Source of the DNA: Silurus meridionalis
Lineage: Eukaryota; Chordata; Actinopteri; Siluriformes; Siluridae
Reading direction: 5' to 3'
Length of the DNA stretch: 64,000 bases
Assembly (NCBI RefSeq): GCF_014805685.1
Contig: NC_060892.1
Location: 17,744,990-17,808,989, forward strand
Under the pieces are notes generated by a model. That model was not told the origin of the DNA. It searched no databases and saw only the letters and a program-made list of their open reading frames with translations. The position numbers were made by a program, and so were the translations under genes. This document shows, one piece after another, positions 1 to 12,366 of the stretch (position 1 is its first letter; each line of letters opens with the position of its first letter).

Positions 1-205
1 AAATTAAATAACCATAAAATTAAATAAAACATTAAGAAAAATGAGTATTAATGAATAACACAGAATTGTGGCCAAGAGTGAATGTAAATGAATTAATTAA
101 TAAATGATTAAACCTACAAAGAAGGGTCTATAAATTATTTTAAGGTCTGAATATCAGTACATATAATCGTCCTTAGTACAAAATAGAGTAGGCATCAAGT
201 TTTTA

Positions 206-206
206 A

Positions 207-268
<62 letters not shown>
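206..268. repeat. (AC)n microsatellite
   Basis: Uninterrupted AC dinucleotide run. The spacer before it is AT-rich with no recognisable feature. Confidence 0.98.
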
Positions 269-270
<2 letters not shown>

Positions 271-385
271 TGTGAGTAAGTATTAATCTTAGGTGATGTG
301 TGAATGAAAGGAATGAACAGTGTTTGTAAGCAAACAAGCCAGTCAGTGTTCTCAGTACTGTTACATCATTGCCTGGAGAAGGTGA

Positions 386-413
386 AACACACACACACAC
401 ACAGACACACACA

Positions 414-460
<47 letters not shown>
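386..460. repeat. (AC)n microsatellite with AG interruptions
   Basis: AC run with two CAGACAC interruptions near its start. The interruptions suggest an older, partly stabilised array. Confidence 0.97.
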
Positions 461-462
<2 letters not shown>

Positions 463-544
463 CTGACTATCAAGACCTCCACATGCCCTCCTCTCATAAT
501 GACATCGCTATCAAACTCAATTGCTGTGGCTCAGCCCTCAGAGT

Positions 545-980
545 CTGATTTCTTCTCCGGAATCAAGTGTCTGTGTCCTTTCTGACATTCCCAGACCTGT
601 CATTCTGTCTGTGTCCTCTCCGACATTCCCAGACATGTCGTTCTGTCTGTGTCCTCTCCGTTATTCTCAGACCTGTTGTACTGACAGTGTCTCCTCCATC
701 ATTTACAGACCTGCCATACTGTCTGTGTCCTCTCCATCATTCCCAGAATCTTTGTACGGTCTGTGTTTTTTTCTGTTTTTTCCAGACCCGTCGTCCTGTT
801 TGGGCCTCTCAGTCATTCCCAGACCTGTTGTTCTGTCTGTGTCCTCTGTCATTCCCAGACCTGTTGTACTAATTGTGTCTCCTCCACCATTTAAGACTTG
901 TCTGTGTCCCCGCGGTCATTTCCAGATCTGTCACTCTGTTCATTCTCAATACTGCTATCCTGTCTGTGTCGCCCTGATCA
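545..980 (+). repeat. 38-bp minisatellite, about 11 units
   Basis: Tandem array with a strict 38-bp period in its first units. Each unit contains a CATTCCCAGACCTGT core followed by TCTGTCTGTGTCCTCTCC. Later units are more diverged, and the last ones end near a CTGTCTGTGTCGCCC remnant. Open frames through the array are by-products of the repeat: 38 is not a multiple of three, so the reading frame shifts from unit to unit. Confidence 0.9.
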
Positions 981-987
981 CATTTTA

Positions 988-1024
988 TTATTATTATCAA
1001 TTATTATTATTATTATTTAATTTT
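988..1024. repeat. (ATT)n microsatellite
   Basis: Short interrupted TTA/ATT trinucleotide run. Confidence 0.9.
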
Positions 1025-1099
1025 TTAGGTATTAATTGCTCTTAAAAAATCATTACTTTTAACCATAGCCTTTGTTGTTGTTACAGTATCTGTACTCTG

Positions 1100-1258
1100 T
1101 GTGAGTGTGTGTGTGGTTTGTGTATTTTGTGTATGTGTGTGCGTAAAAGATGGAGTGCATTGTCAGTGTTTGGGCAGGGGGTGAAAAACGATGGCGCTTA
1201 CGGTGTAATCATGGCTGCTGTCAGGTCGGTCCACAGCGAGGAGACGGCCATGTGTGTG

Positions 1259-1313
<55 letters not shown>

Positions 1314-1345
1314 TGTGTATTTGTGTTTGTATGTGTTTGAGAAGG
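1100..1345. repeat. (GT)n microsatellite cluster
   Basis: A short broken GT tract is followed, about 100 bases later, by a long GT run that ends in GTTTGTGTAT variants. Confidence 0.97.
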
Positions 1346-1644
1346 CAGAACTCCACAGATGAAGAGACTCAAGTGGGAAGCTGTCTCCACCTGGATATTT
1401 ATTAACCACAGCGCTGACAGTAATGAGCGTGGAACAGGTGGGCCCGGACATGCAGATCACAAAGTTGGGGCATTCAGAGAGAGGGGGGGTGGAGGGGGGT
1501 GAGAGGTGGCAGGTGGGGGGACAGGAAGAAGTTCGACCCCTTGCAGAGAAAGAGTTGAGAGTGTACACCCACTCACTGTAAAATTCACCATGGAGCTCGA
1601 AGATACATTCACACACTGCAGCCTGGTGGGCTTTGTTCTGTCAG

Positions 1645-1693
1645 AACACACACATACACACACACACACCCACACCCACACACACACATGCAC
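1645..1693. repeat. (AC)n microsatellite
   Basis: Interrupted CA run with CACACCCACACC variants. Confidence 0.95.
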
Positions 1694-1744
1694 GCACATT
1701 AACACCTGGTGCAATTAGTCAAATCAGGCGAGAGACGTGCAAGA

Positions 1745-3611
1745 GAGAAACAACAACAATGCAGAGAACCGCAGTGGAGCTTTTACCTTATTTAATCTGC
1801 AGAATGTTATAATATACATAACTCCAACTCTAAAATATTTTGTTTCAAATTTTTTGGCACCCTCATATCCGAATACAAATTTGGTACAATTCTAAGATTA
1901 TAATATACTGTATATTATAATAATTCTGGAGACGTGAAATTACAAATGACCTACAAGCAGTCTTGTCAACAAAAGCAAATGACAAAACGCAGACCCCAGA
2001 TTGTATGGTTTTTGTATAAAATTATGGTGAATTGTGCCATGCTGCGTTTCAAAGGCTAGATACGCGTGAAGTGACTGTGAATGAAGTGAAGTGTCTCGAA
2101 TTCATGCTGAGAGTTGAGAACAAACGAGACCTGTGTTAGTGTGTGTGATGAGGCCTGTAGGGGAGACTGTCACACACTCGCTGCTGTCACACACTTGCTG
2201 CTGTCACACTCACTATATTCACCATAAACACAAACACATAACCACAATGATCAAAAGCTTCACACCCACATGAGACCTGAGTGTGGATATAAATCAACAC
2301 CCAAACCTGCGTTTGTAGTACGTCCACGTTTCCTCAAATAACCCCTCCCTCTTAAATCCCCGACCTCTACCCTAACACACGCAGGATAAACTATAGCAGG
2401 AAAATTTCAAATCATTTCAGTCACCAAGTCTCGTTCAGTAAGAGGTGTGCTCTTTAAGTAGCTACAACCAATCAGATTCTACTTTACAAATGTCAAAGCA
2501 GTGTTTTACACAGACAGGTCTTAAGTGAATGTGAAATATGAGTCTGTACAGGAAAGTGAACGAGTAAGATCAGTTTATTTAAAAGACTTGTCTTATTAAG
2601 CACTGATTGAAGTTAATTACCTCGTTCACTGAATAATTAACATAAACACTATAAATTTAAATATATATAAAAACACACAGAGCAATTCAGTTCCCACAAA
2701 CCTTAAATGCTAAGCTGTCAAGTGATTCTTTTTGCTAATATTGGTTAACAAGTGATGGTGGTTGCCATGGTAACAGCATATGTAAAGGAATGAATACGGG
2801 TTTGTGTAGGAACCGAATGTGCCAGCCAGATTGCACCCTGAATTGGGAAACTACTTCCTTTTACCGATAAAAATGGCTGAAGCTAAAAGCAAATGCCTGC
2901 CTGTCAAAGCTAATGTAAGCATGCTAAGTCATTAAAGGAAAGTAAACGTACAGTACCATTCTAAGTTAAGACATTCTTTGAACCATATTTTATATTTGGC
3001 CTATAATTACTGTGTGCTTCTGCATAATGTTGCGAGCTTCTTGTCAGATGGTCACAATCCTCTTACCACAGTAATAAAGGTCAGCGTTTATTAAACCAGA
3101 ACAGCGAACGGTGGTGACGGTTGCTATTTAAGTTGCTGTTAAGCTCCTGGGATTTTTTTTGCCATCAGTGATCAGAGCTGAAGCCTGTGTTAGAGTATAG
3201 CAGTTCTCTTTCTGAATTCCAACCAGCGTACTTCTAATCTACTGTAACACATGCACATGAACAGATGAGGTTCGAAAGGGACAAAATAATCGAGTAGAGG
3301 AAATCAATCACAGCATTAAAGGATGAAAGTACAATCCAGGCTGGAACAGGAGATTGTTTATACATCCACAGTGAAAGAACTTTCAAGAGCAAGATGCTGG
3401 ATGAATACACAAATACAGCACTTTTTAATTTGTCTGATTTACACATTACTAGCTAAATTTATCATTTGTCAGAATCAAATCTTTTTAATCTTTTCAACCA
3501 TTGGTTTTTAATCATTCTCAGAACTGTTTACAAAAAAAGATGGTGTCCATGAAAACCCAGTCTGTGCATATACATCTATAAGTCTGTAGAAAGGATGTTT
3601 TCCCAGTTTAT
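1745..3611. other. AT-rich spacer, no gene seen
   Basis: No coding frame, RNA gene or recognisable mobile element. The only internal structure is a 17-bp unit (CTGCTGTCACACACTTG type) repeated three times at 2167-2213. Confidence 0.6.
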
Positions 3612-3862
3612 ACTTACACTTTTGGCATCACCCAAATGAGGAGGAGTTTCCTTTTTCAGTTCGGTTCCACTCAAGGTTTCTTCCTCATACCATCTAAGGG
3701 AGTTTTTCCCTGTCACAGTTGCCTCCAGGCATGCTCATCGTGGATTAATACACATACATTTAAGTATAAGTAAATTTCTTTTCTTTTCGTTCTTGCATTC
3801 TATAAAGCTGCTTTGAGACCATGTCCATTTTAAAAGTGCTATAGAAATAAAATTGAATATGA
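3612..3862 (+). repeat. L2-like dispersed repeat, 3' part
   Basis: The segment has the order CACCCAAATGAG, GGTTTCTTCCTCATACCATC, GGGAGTTTTTCCCTG, then AAAGCTGCTTTGAGACCATG and AAATAAAATTGAAT. The same ordered blocks recur at 23.5 and 29.0 kb, inverted at 22.0 kb, and the family's 5' half is at 10.4 kb, so this is a dispersed family. The hairpin-like AAAGCTGCTTTGAG block with a TTGAAT-type tail resembles 3' ends of L2/CR1-group LINEs and the SINEs that share them. That class assignment is inference. Confidence 0.75.
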
Positions 3863-5525
3863 CATATTTAAAACTTCGCTAACATAAACCTTGTGTGATC
3901 ATCTTCAAAATCGTTTATAACTATTAATACATTGCTGTGATTTTTTATATATAAATGACACATTACTCATCAATGTGAGACAAATTAATTAATGCAAAAA
4001 AAAAAAAAAAAAAAACTAAACATTCAGGCAAAGTATTAGTGCATTGTAACACAGTGGCTGAGCTACATTACTAGAAGATATAACACCCTCTGTTTTGCGA
4101 GGACCTTTTTCACCATTAAGTCAGCATTTTGTCAGTTTGCTTCCTGTCAGCATTACCATTTATGGGTTTTTTTGGGCATGGCTGAATGTAGCTTAGCTGT
4201 GTTCTGATCATTTGCACTAGATAATTTCTGGCTGGTTGAAGTTTATAAATGTAGACAGCAGTACAAAGAAAATCAGAAACCTAATTATAAAAATGACATT
4301 AGAAACTGACATAAAACATGTAGACACAAATGAACCCCAGGAAGAGTACATTTAAAATCTGAGAAGAACTAAATGCACAAAAGTCGTTCAGACTCCTGTA
4401 CCTGTTCATCACAACGGCAGTAATGATGATGATGTTGATTATTTTTCACCTCACTGCAAATTCTATTTTATGAACACCATTTCAGAGCAATGCTAAAATT
4501 AAATTACAAGCAATTTTCTTTTAACACTTAAAATTATGACAACCTTTTGACCAAACAACAGAACATTTCTCATACACTTTCAGTGTTTGGACAGGTTCCT
4601 TAAAAAAACGTAATCGCTTTAGAGATAATTAGTGTTGATGGACAACAGCCTTGAACCCACTCACAAATGAGACTTAAGCCTGAACACACAGCAAGAGAAA
4701 GACAGGAAAGACAACACTCTAGTGTTTTTTAGTATGTGTGTGTATTAGAACCATCCACTTATTTCATGATGTTTAGTAAGAGGTTATAAAGTTCAGCATT
4801 ACAGCATTATAAATATTTAATGAACAAATTACAGATAATGTTCATCAGAAACACAAAACTAAACAAAACAAAAACCTCTTTCTTTCTTTGTCATCTCAAT
4901 GTTATGCTCCACTTCCCAAAATGCATTGCTTCCTTCAAACAATCGACCAATAACTAAACTAAATAAATAAACTTACGGCTCACTCTCATTTTCTCCATTA
5001 ATTTAGACTACAGAATATGATCAGTCACAAAACAAACACTCACTGTAAAGTATCTCTTAGCTCAGACCAGAGCATCAGATTCTGCTTTTGATGCTAATCA
5101 TCTCTCACCAACTGATGACAAACAGTCACACTACAGAGAACGAGAGAGAGAGAGCGAGAGAGAGTGAGTGAGAGAGCAATCTAATACTTATAAAAGTACT
5201 TAAGTGATAATGGTTGTCATTCTAAGAGTATAACTGTTTATTTTGCACAGCGCCACCCACTGTACAGATGTCTAGAGCAACATTTTACTGCATCCAGTCA
5301 GTCAGTCATTAAAAATGACATTCACACTCAAAGGTCTAACTCGAATTAAACCCTCTTAGAGAAGGACTCGTGTTCCATTTAAAGATGCATTATTAAAAAT
5401 ACTTTTTTTCCCCTGCACTTTGCTGCACTCGCACCATAGAATCCGGCTATGTTATAGAACCGTATTGAATAACTGTCAAATGAATTTGGCTTAATGCAGA
5501 TTCAGAGTGCTTTCTGTCAGCCATA
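3863..5525. other. AT-rich spacer, no gene seen
   Basis: Contains a poly(A) run near 3996-4014 and a short GA tract near 5142-5176. No coding or mobile-element signal was recognised. Confidence 0.55.
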
Positions 5526-6260
5526 ATTGCCCACTCACCAGCTGTTTGTCAGCCTTGCTTTTTGTTGCGTCACAGCGAGAGCGATCCAGGTCTTAAATTA
5601 CGACTTTGCACGCCATTTGCCCATGAAATATTTTCTGACAGAATGGCTTTCTGTGATGTGTTACTTTTTTTTTGAAAAAAAAAAAAACAACACTACCACT
5701 TTCCTTTGCTTGTTATACAGCTTTAAGGATTTGTATATCGCAGTGTCACTTCACCTCTTTGGATGCTCCGGGATTCTTTTACCTTCTCTTCAGACTCACA
5801 CAGAGGTGAAGAGACAGAGGTGGCTGTCTGCATATTCAGCTCCTAATGTAAAGATCAGGGTCGATTAAAAATGCATGAGCTGTGTGACTGTGGCAGATAG
5901 GACCTTCCCTCTTAAACAGGCCACTATTGGTCATTAGATAATAAGGATTGATAAAAGTTACAGGGCACAATGTTAAAATGCTCTGATCGATTGGAGAGCA
6001 CCTTAATAATGAAAGCGTGGGGCCTGAGGGACACAGGCTATGGATCATTTTGACAAAGGGGCCTCCGATGGTAGACGAGACAGAGCAGGGACAATTAATC
6101 CCTCAGAGCTTCAGCGTGCCAAATAAAGTAGTTGCAGCTCATTACGGCGTGACCTTGCTAAACAGCCGGGAGAGTACCGCTGACCTGCGGCGAGTTGATA
6201 AGTTTAAACCTCCAGCTGAGCGGCTCAGGAGAAAGTCGAGCTTGGCATAGACAAGTCTGA
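5526..6260. promoter_or_regulatory. candidate conserved non-coding element
   Basis: A 700-bp stretch free of simple repeats apart from one T/A run, with more even base composition than its surroundings. It carries AGATAA, TTGATAA and GACAAAGG cores and clustered TTAATAA motifs. Open frames of 60-113 codons on both strands have no domain similarity that I recognise and overlap each other. A cis-regulatory element is inferred from composition and motif density only. Confidence 0.3.
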
Positions 6261-7600
6261 AAGAGGTTTGAGATCAGGAAGGTCATGGAGAGTCCAGGCC
6301 ACTTAACCTGTGTGACAGGATGATGTGACTGACGTAGTTTTTACTGATGATCACACAAGTAACAGTGTGAGGCTTCAGTTTGTGGTTATTTCCTTTGCTG
6401 TAGGAGTCGTCCTCTGACTAAACACCTGTGCTGAATTCGGATTTTCAAACATAACAGTCCAATCAGAGATAAGACATAATATAACAGACTTCAAAGACAG
6501 TCACATTAGAAGTGATATTTTTCAGAGACCTGGGAATCATGCTCCAATGTTATAGGACTTCATGCTCCAACGCTAAAATTCACCACCATCTGTATGTAGC
6601 CGTACAAGCACAAACCAGGCAGCGTCTTCTGATGTTGATTTTGATATTAAAGCTGATGTTGATTTTAGCTGTACAATTAAATTAATACAATTAAATTACA
6701 ATTTAATTGATGAAATGTTTTGTTAAATAAAACAATTAAACAAACAAATTATAATTACACTATGACGCTAAATAAATATATAAGAGTCAATGGACTAATT
6801 AGATTATTTTTGTGTTTAATGACTGCAGTTTACACTCAGCATTCACTTCAAACACTAAAGCCAATTAACGCATTGTACCTTATTCAAATAATATTTATAC
6901 TGAAAACACTAGATCATGGAGCTGAAGGCAGCCATGTTTGCTGTATATTTGCTGCCATTTCAGCATTACTCCCATACTAATACTACTACAAGGCATGTTT
7001 AGCATTTTGCATGAAACATATCATAGTAACAAACCACTTTTTTATTGAAAAAAATTAATTTAATAATTTTTTTTTTTTTATGTAACTGATGTTTTACTTA
7101 AAGTAGTCTTCTTTTTTAGGTAGCATTTTTATTTGCCCCATTTTTAAAGTTTGACTTATTTTTCTGTTAAATCACTTAAAAAAAAAACTTACTCTTTTGT
7201 TAACTGACATTTTCAAAAAAGGGAATAAAATTTAAAACTTTACTATTAAAGGTCAAATCTTTTTATAGTATAGTAAAGTTTAAAGTTTTCAAAGTAAATT
7301 TAAATTAATTTATTAAAACTAAAATGTGTTCTATTTTAACGAGACTCTTTTTTACATTGACCCATCTTTTTCTGTGACACTGTACACACCTAAATACAAC
7401 TTTACGTCTGCTTTATTTAGTTTATTTAGTCGTCATCTCTTCTTGAATGTTGTTTAATCGGCACTAAGAAATTAGCGTTTTTTGGATTTAAACTGACTCA
7501 AACACAGAGACGTGACACTGCAGTTTTTTTATTAGGATTATTGATACTGTATACGGCTTTACATTTTGTCAGCATAAGAGACTTGCACAAACACCCTCAC
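6261..7600. other. AT-rich spacer, no gene seen
   Basis: Long A- and T-runs and no recognisable element. Confidence 0.55.
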
Positions 7601-7601
7601 A

Positions 7602-7609
7602 CAACACAC

Positions 7610-7659
<50 letters not shown>
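7602..7659. repeat. (AC)n microsatellite
   Basis: Near-perfect AC run preceded by an ACAACACACAAC variant. Confidence 0.97.
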
Positions 7660-7660
<1 letters not shown>

Positions 7661-8084
7661 CTGTTCCAGACCACACACAATCACACTGATGACTCACTGC
7701 TCTCACACGTCTATCTTCTCTATTAATCTGAGCACTGAGCTGTGCAGTGGACAGAGCGATGTGTTGCCAAATCTGTCCCTCTGATCCTCCTACCATGGTG
7801 ATCAGTGCACCAACTCTCCTCAATTTTGGTCTAAAAAACACAACTCTGTTTTTTAAAGCTACTTTGAACATTATTGATATTATTTGGAACAACCATATTG
7901 TGGTGTTTATGCAAGTTACTTTTCTTTATGACTATATTAAGCCTAATAACATGCAAAATATCTCATTGAGTAGTTATCATCTTCTTCAGATTTTTAAATA
8001 CTTTAACATTAGTAAAAATTATATACAATGATGGAATATTAATGAAAACCCAAAACGCAAAAGGTGCACAAACTATTGCTCGAT
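7660..8084. other. spacer, no gene seen
   Basis: AT-rich. The 94-codon open frame within it shows no recognisable domain and is probably chance. Confidence 0.5.
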
Positions 8085-8470
8085 GTTATAATGCCCCTCG
8101 TTAATGAAACCTGCTTATTAGCATGTGTTAAAACTCTGTGAAGTTCCCCAAAGCTCTAAAGGTCATCCTGCTTTTCCGACCTGGAGAGATGAAGCCGCTT
8201 GCGTTTTTAGGTGGGGTTGAATGTCACGATTTGAATTAAGATTGTCAGATTGGCCGTGAGCTGTATCACTGGGTGCGGCCGTCGAATATGACCTTTTGAG
8301 GGAATTGTCATTTTCCACCTCTGTGATGCCTCCATGGCTCCGTGGCAGAGAGGAGTCCGTTCCTCACACTGTGCAATTTGTCCTGTTCACATGAAGCTAC
8401 ATCCTGACGGATCTGCAGAGCAGCAGCCTGAGACTGGACTATAACGAGAAAAAGAGCTGCTGGTGGAGAT
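8085..8470. promoter_or_regulatory. candidate conserved non-coding element
   Basis: Repeat-free and GC-balanced, with CGTTAATGAA, GCTTATTAGCATG and TGAATTAAGATTGTCAG segments that resemble homeodomain-type sites. It is called by composition only and no coding frame was supported. Confidence 0.25.
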
Positions 8471-8574
8471 ACATTCTGACATACAGTACATCCCTGATGA
8501 GACTGGATGTTTTTTTTATTCACAGCATGTCTGGTTTAGAGTAACAGTGTGCATCAGAACTGGAATCCTGTGGG

Positions 8575-8850
8575 ATACAATAATAAGGTTTTTGGAATGT
8601 GGGGAATGGGTGAAATCTATGGAGGTTTGGAGTAAGTCGATTGAACAGAGTAGATGAAGGTGTGGATCTGGTCAGTCAAGTGGATGGAGTCCAGTGGAAA
8701 TGTGGAGTGAATAGAGTGAATAGGGTGGACGGAGTCCATATAGGTGTGTAATGGGTGGGGTAAGGGGGAATCTATGGAGGTATGGAGTGTGTGGAGTGAT
8801 TAACGTCAATGAAGATGTGGAGTAGGTAGAGTCTATGGAGACATACCAAC
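8575..8850 (+). repeat. degenerate purine-rich tandem repeat
   Basis: Repeated variants of TATGGAGGTNTGGAGT and GTGGAGTGAATAGAGT occur at irregular spacing. This is an old, heavily mutated minisatellite with a strong purine bias on this strand. Confidence 0.65.
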
Positions 8851-8879
8851 TGTCTTGTTTCTTTTTGTCTGTCTTTGTA

Positions 8880-8943
<64 letters not shown>
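8880..8943. repeat. (CT)n-(TTTC)n-(CT)n microsatellite
   Basis: Compound pyrimidine repeat: CT, then six TTTC units, then CT. Confidence 0.97.
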
Positions 8944-8947
<4 letters not shown>

Positions 8948-9995
8948 TTTACCTTTTTATGCGTAAATTAGCAGTAAAGGAATTTCGCTCTTCTGCATCC
9001 AAGCAGTAAATGATCTAATTTCCCTCTTCTCCCCACAGTCTCTTTCACGTCCTCTCTTTACATCCCTCTTTCCTCCTGCATCAAGGCCTGATTGGAGCAT
9101 TAAATATTTAGAATCACAGAATAAATATTTAGCTATTTATTAAAACTATATGATAGTCAAAAACAGTCCATAAGGATAAGGTTAAAGGTAACTATGATGA
9201 AAACAAAAATACTGTGTTTAACCTCTCAGTAGTTCAGTGACTGAAGAACAGCATCAATAATGCAGGCGCAGGATAAATTACAGCCAACATCCGTTATTAC
9301 GCTCGCTTTAAATGCGAGATTGACCTAGGCTGTAAACAGGTGGACATTTACGCTGCATTTACTGCAGAACAGAGGAAAAACATTACCGGAGTGAAGACAT
9401 AAAGAAAAAGCTCCTAAAATATTCAGCCTGAAGGAAAGCACTCTTCTCGTCTTTCCTGTTTTCTGCTTCTTACAATCAAAACATATACTGTAGGACTTTA
9501 TGTAAAATAATATAAATCCTAAAACAAATAATCTCACTTTATACCCAGTCGTGTACACATGATTATATTTGCAACCTTGCAGTTTGAAATCTATCATCTT
9601 GAGATGAAAAACAAAAAGACAAAAATCAACTCAGATTTCTCTTGTTCTGCCATCGTTCTGGTCCAGAACTCCAGATCTCATCGTGCTGTGCTGCGTTTTA
9701 TCTGTCACTGAACCACAGAAGGGGATTTCATCAGGATCTCCAACAGGCTTTCCTGAACATTCGCTCGCTCCTTCACATGAGCACAACGCAGACAATCAGT
9801 GGAATCAAATCACATTGAGACGAAAGCGAGTGCTGTGGTTCTCTTAACCACCTCACTGTTTGTCTCTGTCGTCTTGCGTCTCGCCTCGGGCCTTTTTTGG
9901 AGACAGCCAACACGCGAGCTCGTTAGTTTTACACGTGTTTTGCTGACAGGTTGAGACAGAACAAAGAGAGGGAGAGAGTGATAAAGAAATAGAGA
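8944..9995. other. spacer with possible regulatory patches
   Basis: No gene was recognised. Two patches (8950-9040 and 9235-9375) have balanced composition, with TAAATTAGCAG, TAAATTACAG and TGTAAACAGGTGGAC (forkhead-like TGTAAACA next to a CAGGTG E-box). The remainder is undistinguished. Confidence 0.35.
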
Positions 9996-9996
9996 T

Positions 9997-9997
<1 letters not shown>

Positions 9998-10059
<62 letters not shown>
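9998..10059. repeat. (GA)n microsatellite
   Basis: Near-perfect AG run, flanked upstream by GAGAGGGAGAGAG variants. Confidence 0.98.
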
Positions 10060-10061
<2 letters not shown>

Positions 10062-10379
10062 AAAAGAAAGAAAAAAGTTTGAAATACCATGGAAAATAAC
10101 CCACACTCTAGTGATGGATCATTCATAAATGATTCATTCATTTTTAACAAATCTTTTATAATCCCAATTTTAAATAAGGTTGGACACTGCATAAAATGTA
10201 AATAAAAACAGAATGCAATGATTTCAGAAGTAATGGTAGTGGAGATGGTGGTGGAGATGGTGACTTTAATGCATTTACTCGGGTTTGTTGACAGTAAAGT
10301 GGCAGGCTTTCATATAGAATATACAAGAGCTTCCTAATGTCTGTGTTACCTTCTGGCTTTCCCTGTTAGTTATGCCAGA

Positions 10380-10668
10380 CCTGCCAGATTCATCCTGATG
10401 CCCTACTCCTGGATGGAGTTCTCTTCAATATAAAACCATTTGCTGCTGCTGAGGATAGCTCCACATTAACAGCCTAAAGATACACGATGTTATTATGGAG
10501 GGGTTAAACTCACCAACCATGAAGATGGATTTGGACTATAATTAATATGAACAGTTTGCAACAATGGCTTTAAGCTGCAATTGCACTGAACAGTTTTACA
10601 CATGAGTCTCTATTATTTAATAACCTCTAGATGGAATTATAATGAATGTACATTTGTTGCTACTCAGA
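10380..10668 (+). repeat. L2-like dispersed repeat, 5' half
   Basis: The TTGGACTATAATTAATATGAACAG block, an ACAATGGCTTTAAG block and the stretch running to TACTCAGATGGTGATGGG match the order seen in the copy at 28.9 kb. The 3' half (the TTTCTTCCTCAT and AAAGCTGCTTTGAG blocks) is missing. Exactly where the element would continue, a GAT/GTT-rich tract begins. Confidence 0.65.
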
Positions 10669-10985
10669 TGGTGATGGGGTCGATAGTGTTTTTGGTGGTG
10701 ATGGTGATGATGATTATGGAAGCAATGGTGGTGATGGTGATAATAATTGTAATTGTGGTGGTGTTAATGATTGTGTTGTTGATGAAGGTGTGTTTGATGG
10801 TGATGGTGTTAATAGTGGTGATGGTATTTATGGTGGTAAAAATTGCAATGGAAATAATGATATAAATTATGGTGTTAATGGTAGTGGTGTTGATGATGAC
10901 TGTGTTGTTGGTGGTGATGGTAGTGTGGTGAAGATGGTGGTGACGGTGTTGATGGTGTTGATGGTGACAGTGTTTAGTGTGAATG
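10669..10985 (+). repeat. imperfect GAT/GGT/GTT trinucleotide tract
   Basis: About 315 bp dominated by the trinucleotides GGT, GAT, GTT and AAT. All of one strand's frames and the opposite strand stay largely open and give Gly/Asp/Asn, Val/Met or Thr/Ile-rich translations, as expected of a cryptic triplet repeat and not of a gene. It probably grew from the GATGGTGATGGG segment of the repeat it abuts. Confidence 0.85.
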
Positions 10986-11076
10986 TTACAAATAAGCAAT
11001 TAAGAGAGCTGACAAAAGTACTAAAGCGTTGCTGCATCTCGTGAGAGTGAAATTCTACTGCAGTGCTATGAGCACT

Positions 11077-11345
11077 GCATTGTGGGTAATGTAGAATGTT
11101 GTTAAACCAAAGAAAAAATGCACCGGTGTCTTTATGAATGAAGTTGTAATCTTAGAAAAAAAAACGACTTTGATTGCAAAAATGTATTAAATTGACATTT
11201 ATGTGACTAATTCAAAGCTGTACTTCAGCATATATTCATTGTTATTAAAACCTCCTTTTTTCCCCTCTTCCTTTGACCTTTCTGTCTGAATTCTTCCTCT
11301 TGACAGCTGAATATTTTGCGTAATTCTGTGAAGGAAACATTTTCT
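11077..11345 (+). repeat. locally duplicated block, copy 1
   Basis: Matches the segment at 13448-13705 along its whole length. Shared landmarks in order are GCATTGTGGGTAATGTAG, TGTTGTTAAACCAAAGAAAA, TGACCTTTCTGTCT and CTCTTGACA. Divergence is substantial, with many substitutions and small gaps, so the duplication is old. Confidence 0.8.
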
Positions 11346-11790
11346 TTTTGTAATCAAATCGCACCGAGACAACATCACACATCACTGCACTTTATCAGCT
11401 CTATAAATACACACCTGCTCCGTATTACCTTTCAGATATGTTCTGTTATTCCTTCATTTCTCTGAGAGCGATGACAGCAACGCTCACGGCACGGCCGAGA
11501 TATCGGCAAATTGGCGTGCTTTACCGCGACTTGCACTCCAGATCCAAACCCATGATAATTCCAAAAAACGCCTTTGATTTTGCCTCCTACTGGAGAGACT
11601 TCAAGAGCTGCTTTGGAAATGACAAATACTCTTTTGTGCCACGTTTCTGTCCCTGATCCAGATATAAAGGGAAATTAATTGAGCTACAGCGCTCCCACTT
11701 TTCTGCAGGGGGAATCAGATATTTTATACATCGTCAATTATCTCGAAGTGGCAGCTCAGCATGGTGTCCCATATAACGTCCAAAATAGGA
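11346..11790. promoter_or_regulatory. candidate conserved non-coding element
   Basis: A repeat-free, balanced segment immediately after the duplicated block. It includes TGTAATCAAATCGCAC, CCATGATAATTCC, AAATTAATTGAGC and CAATTATCTCG motifs. A 72-codon open frame (11438-11656) has no recognised domain and no splice or gene context. Regulatory identity is inference. Confidence 0.3.
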
Positions 11791-11963
11791 AAATGGGGTA
11801 AAGATCAGTAAATAGGCCTGTGCATTAGACAAACTTAGAACATGCAAAAGCTCTTTAGCTCTTTAGAGAAAAACACACCAGAGCATAAATAAAAAAATAG
11901 ACAAAGTGCAGAATTGTGTGTTTCCCTTCAACTACAACTGGCTTCTGTTTAAAGCACTGAGGG

Positions 11964-11992
11964 GGGTTACTGTGTGTGTGTGTGTGTGTGTG
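11964..11992. repeat. (GT)n microsatellite
   Basis: Short perfect GT run. Confidence 0.95.
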
Positions 11993-12149
11993 AGAGTGTG
12001 TTGCAAGGGTTATACTGAAATGTTTACTGGAATGGATGCCTTTAATGAGCCTCACAGTGACACCGCTCTAACTCCAACAAGCTTCAAAGTAAAAGCACCC
12101 TGTCCCAGAGCGCTCGCTTCAAATTCAACTCCTCCTGCAAAACCTCATC

Positions 12150-12206
<57 letters not shown>
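12150..12206. repeat. (AC)n microsatellite
   Basis: Long AC run ending in ACATATACACATAC. Confidence 0.97.
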
Positions 12207-12213
<7 letters not shown>

Positions 12214-12328
12214 TACAACAGAATCAGCAGCACAGAAAACCATGCGTTGTGATTGCTTTAAGCCAAACACCACATATAAAATTATACGTCATTGTGGTAC
12301 ATCACATCACTGTCCTCATGTTTAATCA

Positions 12329-12330
12329 AG

Positions 12331-12365
<35 letters not shown>
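12329..12365. repeat. (CTAA)n microsatellite
   Basis: About nine tandem CTAA units. Confidence 0.96.

Positions 12366-12366
<1 letters not shown>

Noticed and set aside
521..1045. 174-codon frame with repeated SVSSP blocks
   Set aside because: It follows the 38-bp minisatellite. The period is not a multiple of three, so the frame cycles through the unit and no coding constraint is apparent.
1221..1616. 131-codon minus-strand frame
   Set aside because: Its C-terminal third is the CA repeat and the rest has no recognisable motif.
10646..11044. Gly/Asp/Asn-rich 132-codon frame and its minus-strand Thr/Ile partner
   Set aside because: These are translations of a triplet-repeat tract; every frame has the same simple composition.
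11438..11656. 72-codon frame as a small host gene
   Set aside because: No domain, no initiation context and no splice partners. The local texture fits a non-coding element at least as well.
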